DNA of 64,000 bases, from contig MU271148.1 in NCBI GenBank assembly GCA_021432605.1, forward strand, positions 813,362 through 877,361, given 5' to 3'. The translations under genes were made by a program, and so were the position numbers. The DNA comes from Coniochaeta sp. PMI_546 (Eukaryota; Ascomycota; Sordariomycetes; Coniochaetales; Coniochaetaceae). Every line of letters starts with the position of its first letter. Positions within the stretch are counted from its first letter, which is position 1. The notes below the pieces were generated by a model. The model saw only the letters and a list, made by a program, of their open reading frames with translations, searched no databases and had not been told where the DNA came from. Below are positions 26,469-37,579 of the stretch, piece by piece.

Positions 26469-29341
26469 TCATACAGGACCAAAAGCCGTCCAGCACCCTA
26501 AATCCACCAACGGGACCATTGATGGCCGCCCATGCGCGCACTGGAACGGAAAGACGCAGTCCGCGAGCCGTAGCACAAGCTGCCGACACTGCTCTTTCGA
26601 CAGGTGGTCATTGAACATGATCGCACCTGGTGACGTGTTAGCAAAGCTATATGCGGGGAGCGTGATGTCGAAACTTACTCCTGCAGGCTCTGGAGTTGAT
26701 CAAGTCCAGAATTCCCGGAGGACAACCGTGAAACCTCTGTACCCAGTCATTCTCACCCTCTCGGCTGACGTCGGCGCCCCCGGGTCCTTGTGAGACCGCC
26801 AAACCAGGCTCATCTCGGAGTCTCCACGCTTCTTTCCGTACAAGCTCGATAAGAAGTCGGGGCTCCAGCCTGCTCCTCTCTAGAATGCTTGGCGGGAGGC
26901 TTTGGATCTGCACCTTCGTCTTCGATGTTAGATCTCCCCGTGTCACCGAGGTCTCTGTCGGCTGTACTTCATACACAATACCCCAGTACTTGAAGTGATC
27001 CTTGAACCGAGCCAAGAGGAGGCCTTCCTGTCTGGACAGCTCGAAGTGTATTGGCTTTTCCAGTTGATCAGTATTGGCGCCCGATTCTCTGTTGTCAGCT
27101 GCAAAGTATTCCTTCTGTAGCTGTTCGACTCGACACCTTTCATCAGCAGCATGTTGATCGATTAATACCAGCAGCTCCCCCGAGTCACTGCGCCATGACT
27201 CTGATGCACTTGGCTGAGTAGAACGAGCCGTGTGCAATGCCAACTTCACAAGAATAAACTTCAAGTCCACTTGAGCAATGACTTCGGAAGCGCGAAGAGC
27301 ATGCTTGGAGACACGCCCTGTGAAGTGCAGCATTGACGCCTCCGAAGTATCACCGAAGTTCATGTGGCTACAGTTGGCAGAGGCAGCCCGGCGCGCCGAC
27401 CGAGCTGCCGCTTCGAGAGGATCTTTGGCCTGGGGAATTGGAGCCTCTGTTGGAGCAAATGCTGGATTTTGCCAGTCGGAGAGCATCTCCCTGATCCATA
27501 GCGCAGGCTCTGGTTCCGACTGTCCTTGTTCACTGGCCGACGTGCGCAGAGATATCCGCCTCTCCGCCGTAGAGTCGCTCTTTACCACGAAGCCGGTCCT
27601 ACTATTGATCGTTGACCTTATTTTCGTGATCGGGTCAACCCAGACAACAGTATCCGACTGCGAACTTCTGTTGCATTCTTGCCCTTGACGGGTCTGCAGT
27701 GTCTCGGCTTCCGGCCACAGCTCACTTTTAGGTGGTGTCGGGGTAATGTCATTGAATGGCTTCCGCAAAAGCCTTCCGGTACTGTCCAAAAGTGGTCTTC
27801 TCGGTGTCTGTGTCGGCTGTGAGGTAGATCGGCCGACTTTCGTTGCCCCTGAAGGTCGTCCCACCTTCACCCTAGACCATGCATCAAAAGGTGATTCGGA
27901 TCGCCTTTCCGACACTGTCCTCATACTCGATGGAGTAGAGCGCCGAGCAAACTCCACTGATGTAGGCGCCAAATCCTGCTGATCGTTTTCCGAGGTAGAC
28001 TGAGCTCTGCTTTCAGGCGGTATGAATCCGGAGATATGCTTGGTCTCTGTTGGTTCTTTCGCACGAGTCTGTTGAAGCGAGCTGTCAAGTGGCTTGGGTC
28101 GAAAGTGGTGCTTCTTCAAGAACTGGTAAGCCAGTGCTCGTAGGAGGTTAGTAATCACTGTCAAGTCTGCCGAGCGGCCGTCAAGGATATCCTCAATCGC
28201 ATGCGCTCCCTTGGTCGTTCTGCCCTCAAACTGAATTTGCAAGGCAAATGCCGGCCAGCGGTCAACCCCTTTTCTCATTTTGAGGTCCCTGATCCTGAGA
28301 TAAGTTCTCTTATCCTTTTCATCAGACGAATCCTCGTCACTTCCACTTTCTATGACACCGAAGGTTGAGTTGGCAAAGACGCCGTTGACCTCCTCGTAAA
28401 GGACGTTTGCAGAATGCTCATTTAGCAGGGGCTCGATCCCAATCGCAATAAACTGTAAACGCTTTGTTGCAGTCGGAGCAAGACAAACACACCCACGGAC
28501 CGAGACTCCGAAGCCACGTGCTCCAACCTCAACCCATGAATCGGCGTCGAAATCATCGAATAACGATGCCTGAGCAAGCAAGCTTGGAGTACGGGCAAGA
28601 AGTAGCGAGGTGCTTCGGTCCTCTCGGGAGCCAACGGCATGACTGGACTCCATGGTACGTAAAGATACAGCATTGGAGCTCATTGCATGCCGAATGGCAA
28701 GTGATACCTCGTCTGGCCAAACGAGCAGAAGACCTACGATATTGAGAATTAACTGGTCGAACTCTTTGGCTGCACCTGGTTTCTCCATGTCCAAAGCTCT
28801 CTGTTTGACTCGGACCGGCATCGAGCCAAAGAGGTCGCGCACGGTGACTCTCGTCCCATGGGGAACTGCCAGTAGTCTCTGCTCGGGTAAAGCAGGCGTA
28901 TTGCGAGCGAGAACCTTGGAGTTGTGGATGGATAACGAGTTATGGGAGCGATGCTCATGGTGATGAGAAGTGATAGTCAGCAGCGAAAGGGCGCCAACGG
29001 ACGCCAGGAACGTGCCGTGGCTTCCATAGTGATCAGGATCAGGAGGATATCTCGAGGTGCCTGTTGCATGTTAGGAATACCCCAGCTTTCAAATACAAGT
29101 CATCCTTACAGTGCAGTTTCCCAAGTGCACCGTCCACCAGGAAGTCAGCCGGAGCGATGCCTAAGCCGTTGTCTTCAACCGAGCAGTTTCCTTTTCGATA
29201 GTCCACGGATATGTTAATCTTTGAGGATCGTGCATCAAGCGAGTTTTTCACCAGACCAAGAACAACTGAGTTCAGCGAGGTGATAGCTATTGAAGACTTG
29301 ATCTGAGCAACAACATCCGATGGAAGTTGCTTGATAGACAT
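26469..29341 (-). CDS. MLH3: DNA mismatch-repair / meiotic endonuclease subunit MLH3
   Basis: Three exons: 29341-29110, 29060-26679 and 26626-26469. The introns are 49 and 52 nt; the joins restore LHCTSRY and SRACRSAIMF, giving 923 residues. The N-terminal GHKL ATPase region (1-150) keeps N33 in VKNSLDA and the DNGLGI loop. It lacks the usual glutamate (G29 stands at the E29 position of MutL), and GFRGEAL is replaced by GSHGTFLASVGAL. A Ser/Thr-rich linker of about 300 residues follows. The C-terminal domain keeps the metal-dependent endonuclease motif DQHAADERCRVE (712-723), the ACR motif and CAHGRP. MLH3 pairs with MLH1 as MutL-gamma, a nuclease acting in meiotic crossing-over and some mismatch repair. 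A weak ATPase motif may be normal for filamentous-fungal MLH3; I could not check. It is divergent from the next gene, 746 bp away. Confidence 0.92.
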
Positions 29342-30087
29342 GGCGACAGTGTGGGAGAAGACATCGTGCGACCACCACCCAGCAAGTACCAGCACCTAGC
29401 GAGAGCCCCTCTGTCTCAGGGGTTAAAGGCGAGCAGTAGACCGTAGGAGCACCCGCAGATTGACATAGGTCACTCGTGACAGCAAGGTAGTTCTGTCCGA
29501 ATTTCAAGTCACAATGCCATGGAAGAGAACGAGGTCGAATCCGCGTGGCTTACTTAAGGCACCTTACATAAGATGGACGGGTTGATGTGGGGCGAACACA
29601 CAGCCTGTTCCTGCCTGACAAGGGTCCCGTCGTGGTTGCAAGTCTTCATAGTACCTTAGGCAAGGTACCTTTGTAGTCTAGACCAAAGGATCCCGAAGCT
29701 CTGGGGACCCCCGGTTTGAGTACAGCCGGTGGCAGCGTAATCCAAGTCTCGACACCAACATCGACCTCGCGCCGCACCATCGTTCAATCGGAAACCATTC
29801 ACGCAACAACGAAGTCACTCCAAACCAGCAACAATAACAACAACAACATAACGGCAGGCATCAATCTCGACTTTTGATAACCGCGTGTCTCCAGCCATCG
29901 CATCGTCGCCACTGTTATTTCCCGGATAGCCTTCTCTCCTCCTTGATCCACTAGTTGTGCTGGAGAACCGGACAAAGTCAGACTGGAATAGACACAGATC
30001 GTTGTTACTTTCTGACACATCGCTGTCTTATCTTTTACTCTTGCGACTGGGCATCACCTACTTCCACCGCACATCCTGAAGTTGCAT
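29342..30087. promoter_or_regulatory. Shared divergent promoter region
   Basis: A 746-bp gap between the start codons of MLH3 (-) and the low-complexity gene (+). It contains repeated CCTTAGG/AGGTACC-type words near 29,560-29,670 and a short AAC/AAT triplet run at about 29,824-29,850. No specific operator was identified. Confidence 0.5.
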
Positions 30088-31528
30088 ATGTATTCATCGC
30101 CTGTCATGGCCGAAACCCCACCTGAATCTCCTCATGGTAACGTATCCCACCTCTTTCATCTTGCTAGCATTTGCGTGAAGCCTGTCGCATGTCAAGCCAT
30201 AGTCCCTCGCCATGCCGTTTCGCAGTAGACACTGTTCTGCCGCAGCAGCTAGTCCCCTTCATGAGGCTAACCAGGCATCAACAGAACGATCAGGACGTCG
30301 CCGGCCTTTCTCCAGCTTGATGAAGAAGCTCGCCAATTTCAAAGCCGTGTCTTCCAACGACGGTACCAGACAAACCGCTTCGAAGCGGACCCATGTAAAG
30401 ACGGTGCCAAAGACGAAACAGTCGAAGAAGAACAACCCATACCCCCAGTCTGGAAGGATAGGCGTCAGCGAGCCGGAAGAGCATGGCCGCTATTCGGTCT
30501 CCACCACCAGGAGTACAAGAACTAGTGCTACCTCTCTGGCGCGTGACAGCTCTGGCCGCTCGTCAATAGAAGCGGGGGACCTGCGTGCACCACCAACTGC
30601 CGGTGGTAGGTCCATGGCACCAACCATATCCACCGAGAACGAGACCTCGAGGTCAACCGCCCCGTCACACGGCGCCTCGTCCCTCACAGGGACCAGCCGG
30701 ACAGCAAACGGTGGTATTGAGTTCCGACGAGGCGGCGACAGCACCTTTTCCTCTCCGGCACCTTCAGTCCGCTCTCTCGCAACAACCTTGACAACCATCC
30801 AATCAATGGCGCAGAACGGCAACGCACACCTTGCTCCTGCCGGCCAGCAGCAGCCAAGTGGCCACCACCCACACCTCTCCAACTCGCAGGTAATCCACTT
30901 CAACCAGCCCTTTCCAACCACATCGCCCGCCTCCGCCATCCCAGCACACCTCACCCCATCAACCACCAACAACCCGGGCCATCCGACGACGTACTCCTCA
31001 GCCACAGCCAATAATCTCCTAACCGACAACGCCTCCATCCTAACCCTCGCGTCCTCTTCTAAGCGTCGGCGCCGCCGCTCCTTCGACACGGACGCCTCCG
31101 TCCGTGCTCTGGCTCCATCTTCCCTGTTTGGCGGCAGCCGAGAGTCCCTTCCGCTCAGCGTCCTCAGTGCGACAGTCGACGGCGGCGCAGGGCCGACCAC
31201 GCCGGGCATATATAGCCGCGGACAGCCAGCCGCGGAGCGCACGAGCATATACTCGGCCTCCGGCATCCTGGCCAGCGAGAGGAACAGCTACTACGCCAAG
31301 CAGAGCGCCGGCGCGGCCGGCACGGGCGACGGCGCAAGCGTCAGGAGCGGATTGCTTGGGCACGGTCGAGCCGATAGCATTAGCGGCAGCATTGGCGGGA
31401 TGGGCCCGACTAGTCCGCTTACCAGTCCCAGAGAGATGGAGGGCGAGGACGAGGATCATCATAGGCTCAATGGTCTCCATGAGCACGGTGACAGAGGGGA
31501 TGGTGGAGAGAGGGATCAGAGGGAATAG
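30088..31528 (+). CDS. Low-complexity Ser/Thr/Ala-rich hypothetical protein
   Basis: Model with two exons, 30088-30136 and 30246-31528. The 109-nt intron (GTAACG..CCGCAG) gives 443 residues and the start MYSSPVMAETPPESPH. Another ATG at 30212 is in the same frame as the second exon, but it lies inside the proposed intron and would give an N-terminus without the PPESP segment. The protein has no hydrophobic span and no known domain. Visible features are a basic N-terminal patch (GRRRPFSSLMKKLANFK), Ser/Thr-rich linkers, a more ordered block with NLLTDNASILTLASSSKRRR and SVRALAPSSLFGGSRESL, and an acidic His-rich end. The RRRRR run could be a nuclear-localisation or membrane-binding patch. The ordered block looks conserved in style, suggesting a genuine family, but I cannot name it. 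It is convergent with the nitrilase. Confidence 0.7.
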
Positions 31529-32371
31529 ATTGCGTGCGAGCGAGTGTCTTCGAGCGAGGCCATCGATTCTCGCCAGCCTGACGGCTGATGAACTTGCGAA
31601 GCTGCCATGGCCTCTAGTTCATCGAATGGCAACTATCAGGTTCTTTTCGACATGGAGCCTTCCTCAAGTGGCTACAGACTTGTGGATCACGACATTTCCG
31701 ATTTCATATTTCCTGCATTGGTTTACCATAAGAAAGTTGCTATGTTTGTCTTGCATAGGATACCACCGACCAGATACGGTCAATGTCTCGAAAAGAAGAA
31801 GAACAAGCAAAACTGGTTCTGGCCTTGGTCGGGTAAAGGACATATTAATTGCACATGAGCATCACCCTGGCAGATGCTCGAAGTATACTTGCCTACAGCG
31901 TGGATCGACATATAGCGATAGCGGCGCAGTCGCCCAAGGATGTTTACCGATGAGCGACATGATGGATAGCTGCCTGGACTGCTTTTTAAGCCCCAAGACA
32001 TGTTGAGGGAAGTGTCTCCAAGGCGACACTACCACAACTAGCTCTGTTGATGCCTTTATACCGGGACTGAGAAGGGTGGAGCGCCTTTCGCTACTTGGAT
32101 CGCGATTACGACGAAAAGGGTAAATGGTGTTTCCTACGGGGTATTTCAATTCAAGTGAACGGACATGGACAGGGCAGAGGATGACTAGACGGCTGTAGAC
32201 TCAAGCAGATACAGCAGATGCGTGTTTCACGTGCAGGCGTCTCAGGGAGCCGCATCAAAGTGGCTATTAAAATTGTCCGAGGACAAGACTATTGGTAGAT
32301 TTACAGATCAATTTATGATACCCCATACCTTTTTTCTTACCTTTTGCGTCTTCGAACTCTGAAGTATCCGC
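31529..32371. other. Convergent intergenic region
   Basis: About 840 bp between two 3' ends. Small frames such as 31607-31858 (+) have no support as genes. The region probably holds the two 3' untranslated regions. Confidence 0.5.
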
Positions 32372-33835
32372 CTAATATGGCAACGGCGTCAAATCCAATC
32401 CCTGAACTGAGAATTTGAACGAATCATTCCTAGACACACACGTCAGCTCACAGTTTATTGAGGGCGCATCACATGGCTGTTGGTGTATATACCTTGAATA
32501 GCTTCCTGCCACGTCCAGGTCAAGTCTGCCCCTGACGCAGTCGTCAAAGTCCACGTCGGCATAGATGATGCCATCCTCATCCTCCCACTGTGGCCCGGCA
32601 AGGACGTCTCCAAAGGGAGAGATGATGCTGGAACCGCCGCGAGACACGAACCCAGTTGCGCTTCCATTCGTAGTGGTCTTGGCCTGGTCTCGCACCTGCT
32701 TGACCATTTCCTCTCGCGTCGTCGTGTAAGAAGGGGTTTTAAATGGATACTCGGTGTTTTCCTCTTCGGTGATAACTTCGTCCTTGGAGCAGAGGACAAT
32801 CTCATTGCCGTCTCCGTCAAAGATTGACTGCCTCCTTCTGCTCTTAGTCTTCCGCAGAGATGGAGATGGCAGTGCAATCTCGAATCCTTCCTCGGTCATG
32901 CACGACTTCCGGCGCCGGCGGGTGTCATCTTCCGTCCGGACTATGTCGTGACCGTCCTGCTCATGGTGGTCGTCGCCATTGACCGCAACGCTGTCGGTCT
33001 TTGGCTCAGAGCTCTGCTGTTCCCGGATGCACATATTCGAGCTAACGACGAAACAACGCCCTTCGATGCCAATTGTGCGCATGAGAGAAAGCCACGCGTC
33101 TCTTCCGTCGGCGGTAGGAGCAAGGTAGAGGTTGATGTTCTGCGCATACAGCGACTGCCGTAGCAGCGGCATATAGTTCTCCCAGCATATTGCCGCCGCG
33201 AGGTTGATCCTGACGCCTTTGATCACGGTCGACAAGGCCTTCAGCGTTGCTGGAGAGCCCTGAGCCCAGATGAGACGTTCCGTCGCCGTCTGCAAGCATC
33301 AGTAAGCTTCTCATCATATACCACTGCAAGATCGGCGAGCACTCACAGGCATGACCTTCCTCCGCTTCCCAACAGCGCCTCGCTTGGGATCGAGGTAGAC
33401 AACAGAGCAGTACAAGCTCCCGCCAGCTCGTTCGATACACCCGACAACAAGGAACACGCCCGTCTCCCTCGCAATCTTCTCGAGTTCCTCCCGCGTACCA
33501 TCTCCTCTCGCTTCATGCTCCTCAATTGCCATATCCCGAGTCACCCACCGGTCTCCGCCACCGGCTCCGCCATCGCCGACCTCGTCACCCAAGTCCACGG
33601 CACTCCGGAAGTAGCGGAGGTACTCGTCCCGTCCCCCATCAGAGCGGCCACCCACGACACACCCGAAAGCCGTGCCGCGCGGGTAGCCGCCTAGGTAAGC
33701 CTCAGGGAGGACGAGAATGTCAATTTGCTTCTCGGCGGCACGGTGGGCGAGACGGGACAGCTGGGACAAGGTCTCCTGCGTGGTGGACTGGGATGCGGGG
33801 GAGGCGGTGCCGAGGCGGATCTTCTGGGATGCCAT
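32372..33835 (-). CDS. Nitrilase-superfamily hydrolase with a large internal insertion
   Basis: Three exons: 33835-33347, 33289-32493 and 32429-32372. The introns are 57 and 63 nt; the joins restore KVMPTATER and SYSRNDSF, giving 447 residues. The catalytic triad of the carbon-nitrogen hydrolases is present: E45 in PEAYLGGYPRG, K160 in KRRKVMP and C198 in AAAICWENY. These enzymes hydrolyse nitriles, typically to acid and ammonia, in the cytosol as large homo-oligomers. After SSNMCIRE (about residue 253) comes a polar insertion of roughly 100 residues with RRRRKS and acidic runs, before the conserved GGSSIISPFGDVLAGPQ. Typical fungal nitrilases are about 320-360 residues, so the extra length sits here. 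The upstream GTG at 33847 is less likely than the ATG at 33835. The next gene upstream, on the same strand, ends 446 bp away. Confidence 0.9.
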
Positions 33836-34280
33836 TTGCGTGATCACAGAAGGGGGAGACTTGGCAAAGCTTGATATGGACTACACAGATCTGGGATGGA
33901 ACGGATCTTATAGCCAGTATACACTGATGAATTGAAAACAAGGGTAAGTTGATGGAACGTCAGATGTCAGACGAAAGGGAATTAAGTTCGAGTACGAGTG
34001 CGTGTTCAAGGCCGCTGACGTGGGAATCGTGATTGGGGTAGACCGCACCCCCACCTGACCAAGTTTGGGGTTTATGCGGGGTATTGCAATGGGCATTGCG
34101 TGTGCGGAGTAAGAGCGTGGGGTCACCTTAGCACAGTACGTAACTATTACTTACCTCAAGTACAGCACACAGAGAGTCTGCGACACAAGATACCTACACG
34201 CATCGTCTCTCCCGTTGCCGCAAGCGCATGAGAAAGATAGATATTGAGCTATCCTGATGGGAGACGCACTCCCTCCAAGG
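33836..34280. promoter_or_regulatory. Nitrilase promoter region
   Basis: 445 bp between the nitrilase start and the 3' end of the upstream membrane-protein gene. It must hold the nitrilase promoter and leader. No specific site is named. Confidence 0.45.
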
Positions 34281-35999
34281 TCATAGTAACCTCCGCAGAG
34301 CCTCCACGGCTTCGATTGAATGCCTCAAGGTGTCCTTGACATCATCGACAGAGGCGAAACTCACATTCATATCCGGCCGGTCCAGTCTCTTGGACACCTC
34401 GACATCCGTCACCACCATCGCCTGCCGACGACCGAGCACCTTCATATCCTCCGTTTGGAACTGCAGCCACCGCCCATCAGCACATGGGATCCAGTACGCC
34501 CAATAAATCCCCGTCCCGGCATTGGGCAATCCCTTGCTGTGCCGGAACCTCGACCCTGCCGCCTCAGGATCCGAGATGATCTTGGCGATCTCTGCCTGCA
34601 ACGACGTGCCACTTAGCACTCGTACGCCCGGAACGGCGACTCTGCTGCCAGCGACCTCCATCACTACCACGACAGAGTCGTACACATCCATGCCGGCGAG
34701 TTTGGATCCAGTAAGCCACGACGCGGACGATAGAAGTGTGTCGCCCAGTACGCCGTGCAGCACCACAGTCACAAGCTGGTGCGCGGACGGCAGCGCAGGA
34801 ACAATTGTGCGATATTCTCCCCTCAAGCTCGGCAGCAGCGAGTCGACCTTATCCAACGACTGCATGTCCTCGACATAGGAATAGCTGCCACGCGGATGCA
34901 TATGCGTGTGGTACGCGGCCAGAGCCCACAGCAGGCCCAACGCTCGTGGCTTGTGCTCCGACGAGAGCTTGTCCCATTCCTGCCCGACTAGGCCTGGAAA
35001 CCGGACGTCGTCCGTCCCTTCTACCACGTGGTAAAACACCAGTCTGGCCGCGAGCCAGAAGAGCTGAAACCCCAGCCAGGCGAAGAAGGTGTTTGCGTCT
35101 TCGCGCGAGAGCAGCACGTAAGTCGCGAGCAGTGATGTGAGACACACGACCGCCCCGGCACCCCACGTAAGCTTCCACAGCACGCTGCGTCGGAAATTCT
35201 CCGGCATGCGCAGCAAGATCTTCTTGCTACCCCCAGGTATCTTGGCGGTAGGCAGCTCGCCAGACAGAGAGTCAATCTCGGCCTGTGCTGCGTTGTCCGT
35301 CAGGTAGCCCCGCGTAGATTTCAAGCCCTGTAGCACTATAGCCGCGAGCAAGAACCACATGCACGGCAGCGCCGCCACCCAGCAGAGCGGTGTGGTCCCC
35401 AGCTTCCAGAGCGCGTACACCTCCGCCGCTTTTGCTCCTGCTAGACCTAGGGCGATCCAGTCACCCCTCGTCACAGGCCTAAATCTCGGGTCGCGTACGA
35501 AAATGTATACAGTCGGCAGATTCCCCTTGGGCGATGTAAGCACCGAGTTAAGTGGACTTGCCACGAACCGGTCAAAGGCGTAGACGTCCACCATCGCCGG
35601 CAGACGCTTCCTCCTCGTCCAAGCCGAGGAGCTGCTCGTCCTCTCCTCCTTCGCCACCGGAACCATCACAGCAATGCCCTCAGCCCGGCCGAGATCCCGT
35701 CTAGCCAGGTCCTGCCTCGACTTGTACCTGGACCGTAGATCCAGCCTCAGCCCGAGAGCGGCATCAACCACGTTATCTCTCACGCCCAGCGTGGCGCGCA
35801 GCCAATCCGGCGACGCGCCGGCGATGCACTCCTTGACGATAGATAGGATGCCGAAGGCGCTCATGGCGGCCCACACCAGGCCTGCGCCGCCGCGGTTGCC
35901 GAGCACCAGGGACGCTGCTGTCGACGAGCCGATGAGTGTTGTCAGGGCGGCTATCTCGACCATGCCGCCCGCGAAGTAGGAGGAGAGGTCCAGATCCAT
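34281..35999 (-). CDS. Multi-pass membrane protein of unknown function
   Basis: A single-exon frame of 572 residues from the first ATG (35999). Hydrophobic segments are visible near residues 13-33 (VEIAALTTLIGSSTAASLVL) and 40-60. A paired set follows at roughly 180-230 (DWIALGLAGAKAAEVYALW and CWVAALPCMWFLLAAIV), with further spans near 295-315 (VVCLTSLLATYVLL) and 325-345 (FFAWLGFQLFWLAARLVFY). The C-terminal 220 residues are soluble-looking, with segments such as YHVVEGTDDVRF and GIYWAYWIPCADGRWLQFQ. The arrangement, about six spans then a cytosolic domain, resembles unnamed fungal-specific membrane proteins. No catalytic motif is seen and the function is unknown. The uninterrupted 1.7-kb frame with strong third-position GC supports it as a real gene. 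Confidence 0.8.
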   Translation of the reverse strand: MDLDLSSYFAGGMVEIAALTTLIGSSTAASLVLGNRGGAGLVWAAMSAFGILSIVKECIAGASPDWLRATLGVRDNVVDAALGLRLDLRSRYKSRQDLARRDLGRAEGIAVMVPVAKEERTSSSSAWTRRKRLPAMVDVYAFDRFVASPLNSVLTSPKGNLPTVYIFVRDPRFRPVTRGDWIALGLAGAKAAEVYALWKLGTTPLCWVAALPCMWFLLAAIVLQGLKSTRGYLTDNAAQAEIDSLSGELPTAKIPGGSKKILLRMPENFRRSVLWKLTWGAGAVVCLTSLLATYVLLSREDANTFFAWLGFQLFWLAARLVFYHVVEGTDDVRFPGLVGQEWDKLSSEHKPRALGLLWALAAYHTHMHPRGSYSYVEDMQSLDKVDSLLPSLRGEYRTIVPALPSAHQLVTVVLHGVLGDTLLSSASWLTGSKLAGMDVYDSVVVVMEVAGSRVAVPGVRVLSGTSLQAEIAKIISDPEAAGSRFRHSKGLPNAGTGIYWAYWIPCADGRWLQFQTEDMKVLGRRQAMVVTDVEVSKRLDRPDMNVSFASVDDVKDTLRHSIEAVEALRRLL

Positions 36000-36427
36000 G
36001 TTTGCGAGGGTTGGGCTATAACGCAAACCCTACGGCTTGGTGAAGATGATACGGAATGGTTCAAAACTGAAGGAAGAAGTGACATGCTTCGACGTCTGAG
36101 CCAGGAAATACACCCCAGCCACGAAGCTGAATGTGTCACTGAAAGTGTCAATGCAGTCCTCAGCCGCACTTGGTTGAGAAACCAATCAATCAAGCGGTCT
36201 ATATGCAAGCACTATTTTCGCACTATTGATCTCCCATTTTCCCTACGCTGCTATTACAAATTGAGCAGCCTGATCAAACTTGTAACTATTCCCGAATCTC
36301 CTATCCACATACGGTTCGCACCGCCTGCTCCTCACTTACCCAATAGACAGGGCACTCCAGCCCGCATCCCATTCCTGTACCACGGCGCAAAACTGTATCA
36401 TGGCCAACATAACCGTCACCTCACTAC
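36000..36427. promoter_or_regulatory. Promoter region of the membrane-protein gene
   Basis: About 430 bp upstream of the minus-strand start at 35999. Nothing else is recognised. Confidence 0.4.
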
Positions 36428-37049
36428 TCAAATTTCAGAGCGTGGAAGGGCCGTCAGCCTGAGTGGTCGAATGCGATGAGAGGCCATTTTTCTTCTCTCG
36501 CTGGGATACTTGTTTGACAAAGTCTTGCCATGTGAGCTGAGTATGGGTTCATCCACAAGCAGTCGAGTAACTCCATCGACACCGCATAGCCGGAAATGTA
36601 CTCTGAACTTATACGTCTCGTCTGAAGACGAAAAGCCGATGGCATTCTGTCCAAACCCAAGCTCGGGATACCGTGCTATATCCGGTTAGCGCCGTTCGAC
36701 TTACACGATATCTTGGCGCTCATAGCAAGAAGCTGCGTTTCCCATGAGAAACCGATTCTAACGGAGGCGTCTAGAATGATCTTATGTCTGTGACGGCCGG
36801 TCTACCGGCCATCCGACCTGTCTCCAGCACCTTGCGAGGCGCGTCTGGGATGAGTATCGCGGGTGGATCTGCGCTGTCTTCGTCACTGCCCCCGCCGGTG
36901 ATGATCACAAACTTGAGGGTGACCTCGGAGCAGTAACAATATCGCCTAGCTTTCTCGCAAAGCGTGCATATGGGGAGGTTCTGATCGCCGTAGTTCCTGG
37001 TCAGCCAGCATTCTGATGAGAAGCGGTGGAGGCTACCCGCTACCCACAT
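36428..37049 (-). CDS. Possible two-exon hypothetical gene or gene remnant
   Basis: Two protein-like minus-strand frames can be joined: 37049-36806 and 36675-36428. The 130-nt intron would have donor GTAGAC (weak), branch GCTAAC and acceptor ATATAG (both good), phase 1, giving about 163 residues. The first part has a Cys-rich patch, ICTLCEKARRYCYC, followed by TLKFVIITGGGSDEDSAD and an ILIPDAP segment. The second reads ELGFGQNAIGFSSSDETYKF and CGVDGVTRLLVDEPIL. Neither part matches a family I know. The lack of an obvious full-length domain and the weak donor leave open a truncated or decayed gene. Confidence 0.3.
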
Positions 37050-37579
37050 CTGATCTTACGGTTGCGGCAAGTTTGCTACAGAGGTGGTGAATGTCAATGA
37101 TCTGTCGCAGTATTACTAAAATCTGCACATGAACGGTCAATGAACATCTTTCTCACCAGGCTACGTGGATCAGCCAGCTAGTATGCTTGCCCAAGACTCG
37201 AGACACAGTCATCTCACCGGCACGATTATATCCTCGAGACATTTTGGTATTTTCTACACAGAGTTGTCACCATCCTAGTAAAACGCCATTGCTTATGACT
37301 CATGGCAAGATGCTTTGATGTTGAATATCGACGGTAGTATGCATAGTCTTGGATGCTTGGAAAGCGCCCGAAGGATCCTAGATGCTGTGCTTAGCCCCTC
37401 TTCAACAACTTGGTGGAACTAAGCTTTCTCAGTGACATATTGAAGGGACAAACGACATCGCCGAGAGTGAAGGAGCTATCGATAACCAGGCGACATTGCC
37501 TGTGAGGATTGCAAGTAAAGGGCGTACATTCAGCTGGTTATTAGTGATATCTATGCTCGACACCGGGCAAGCCCCTCCT
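37050..37579. other. Intergenic region
   Basis: About 530 bp downstream of the FAD oxidoreductase gene. No gene or repeat was recognised. Confidence 0.45.
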
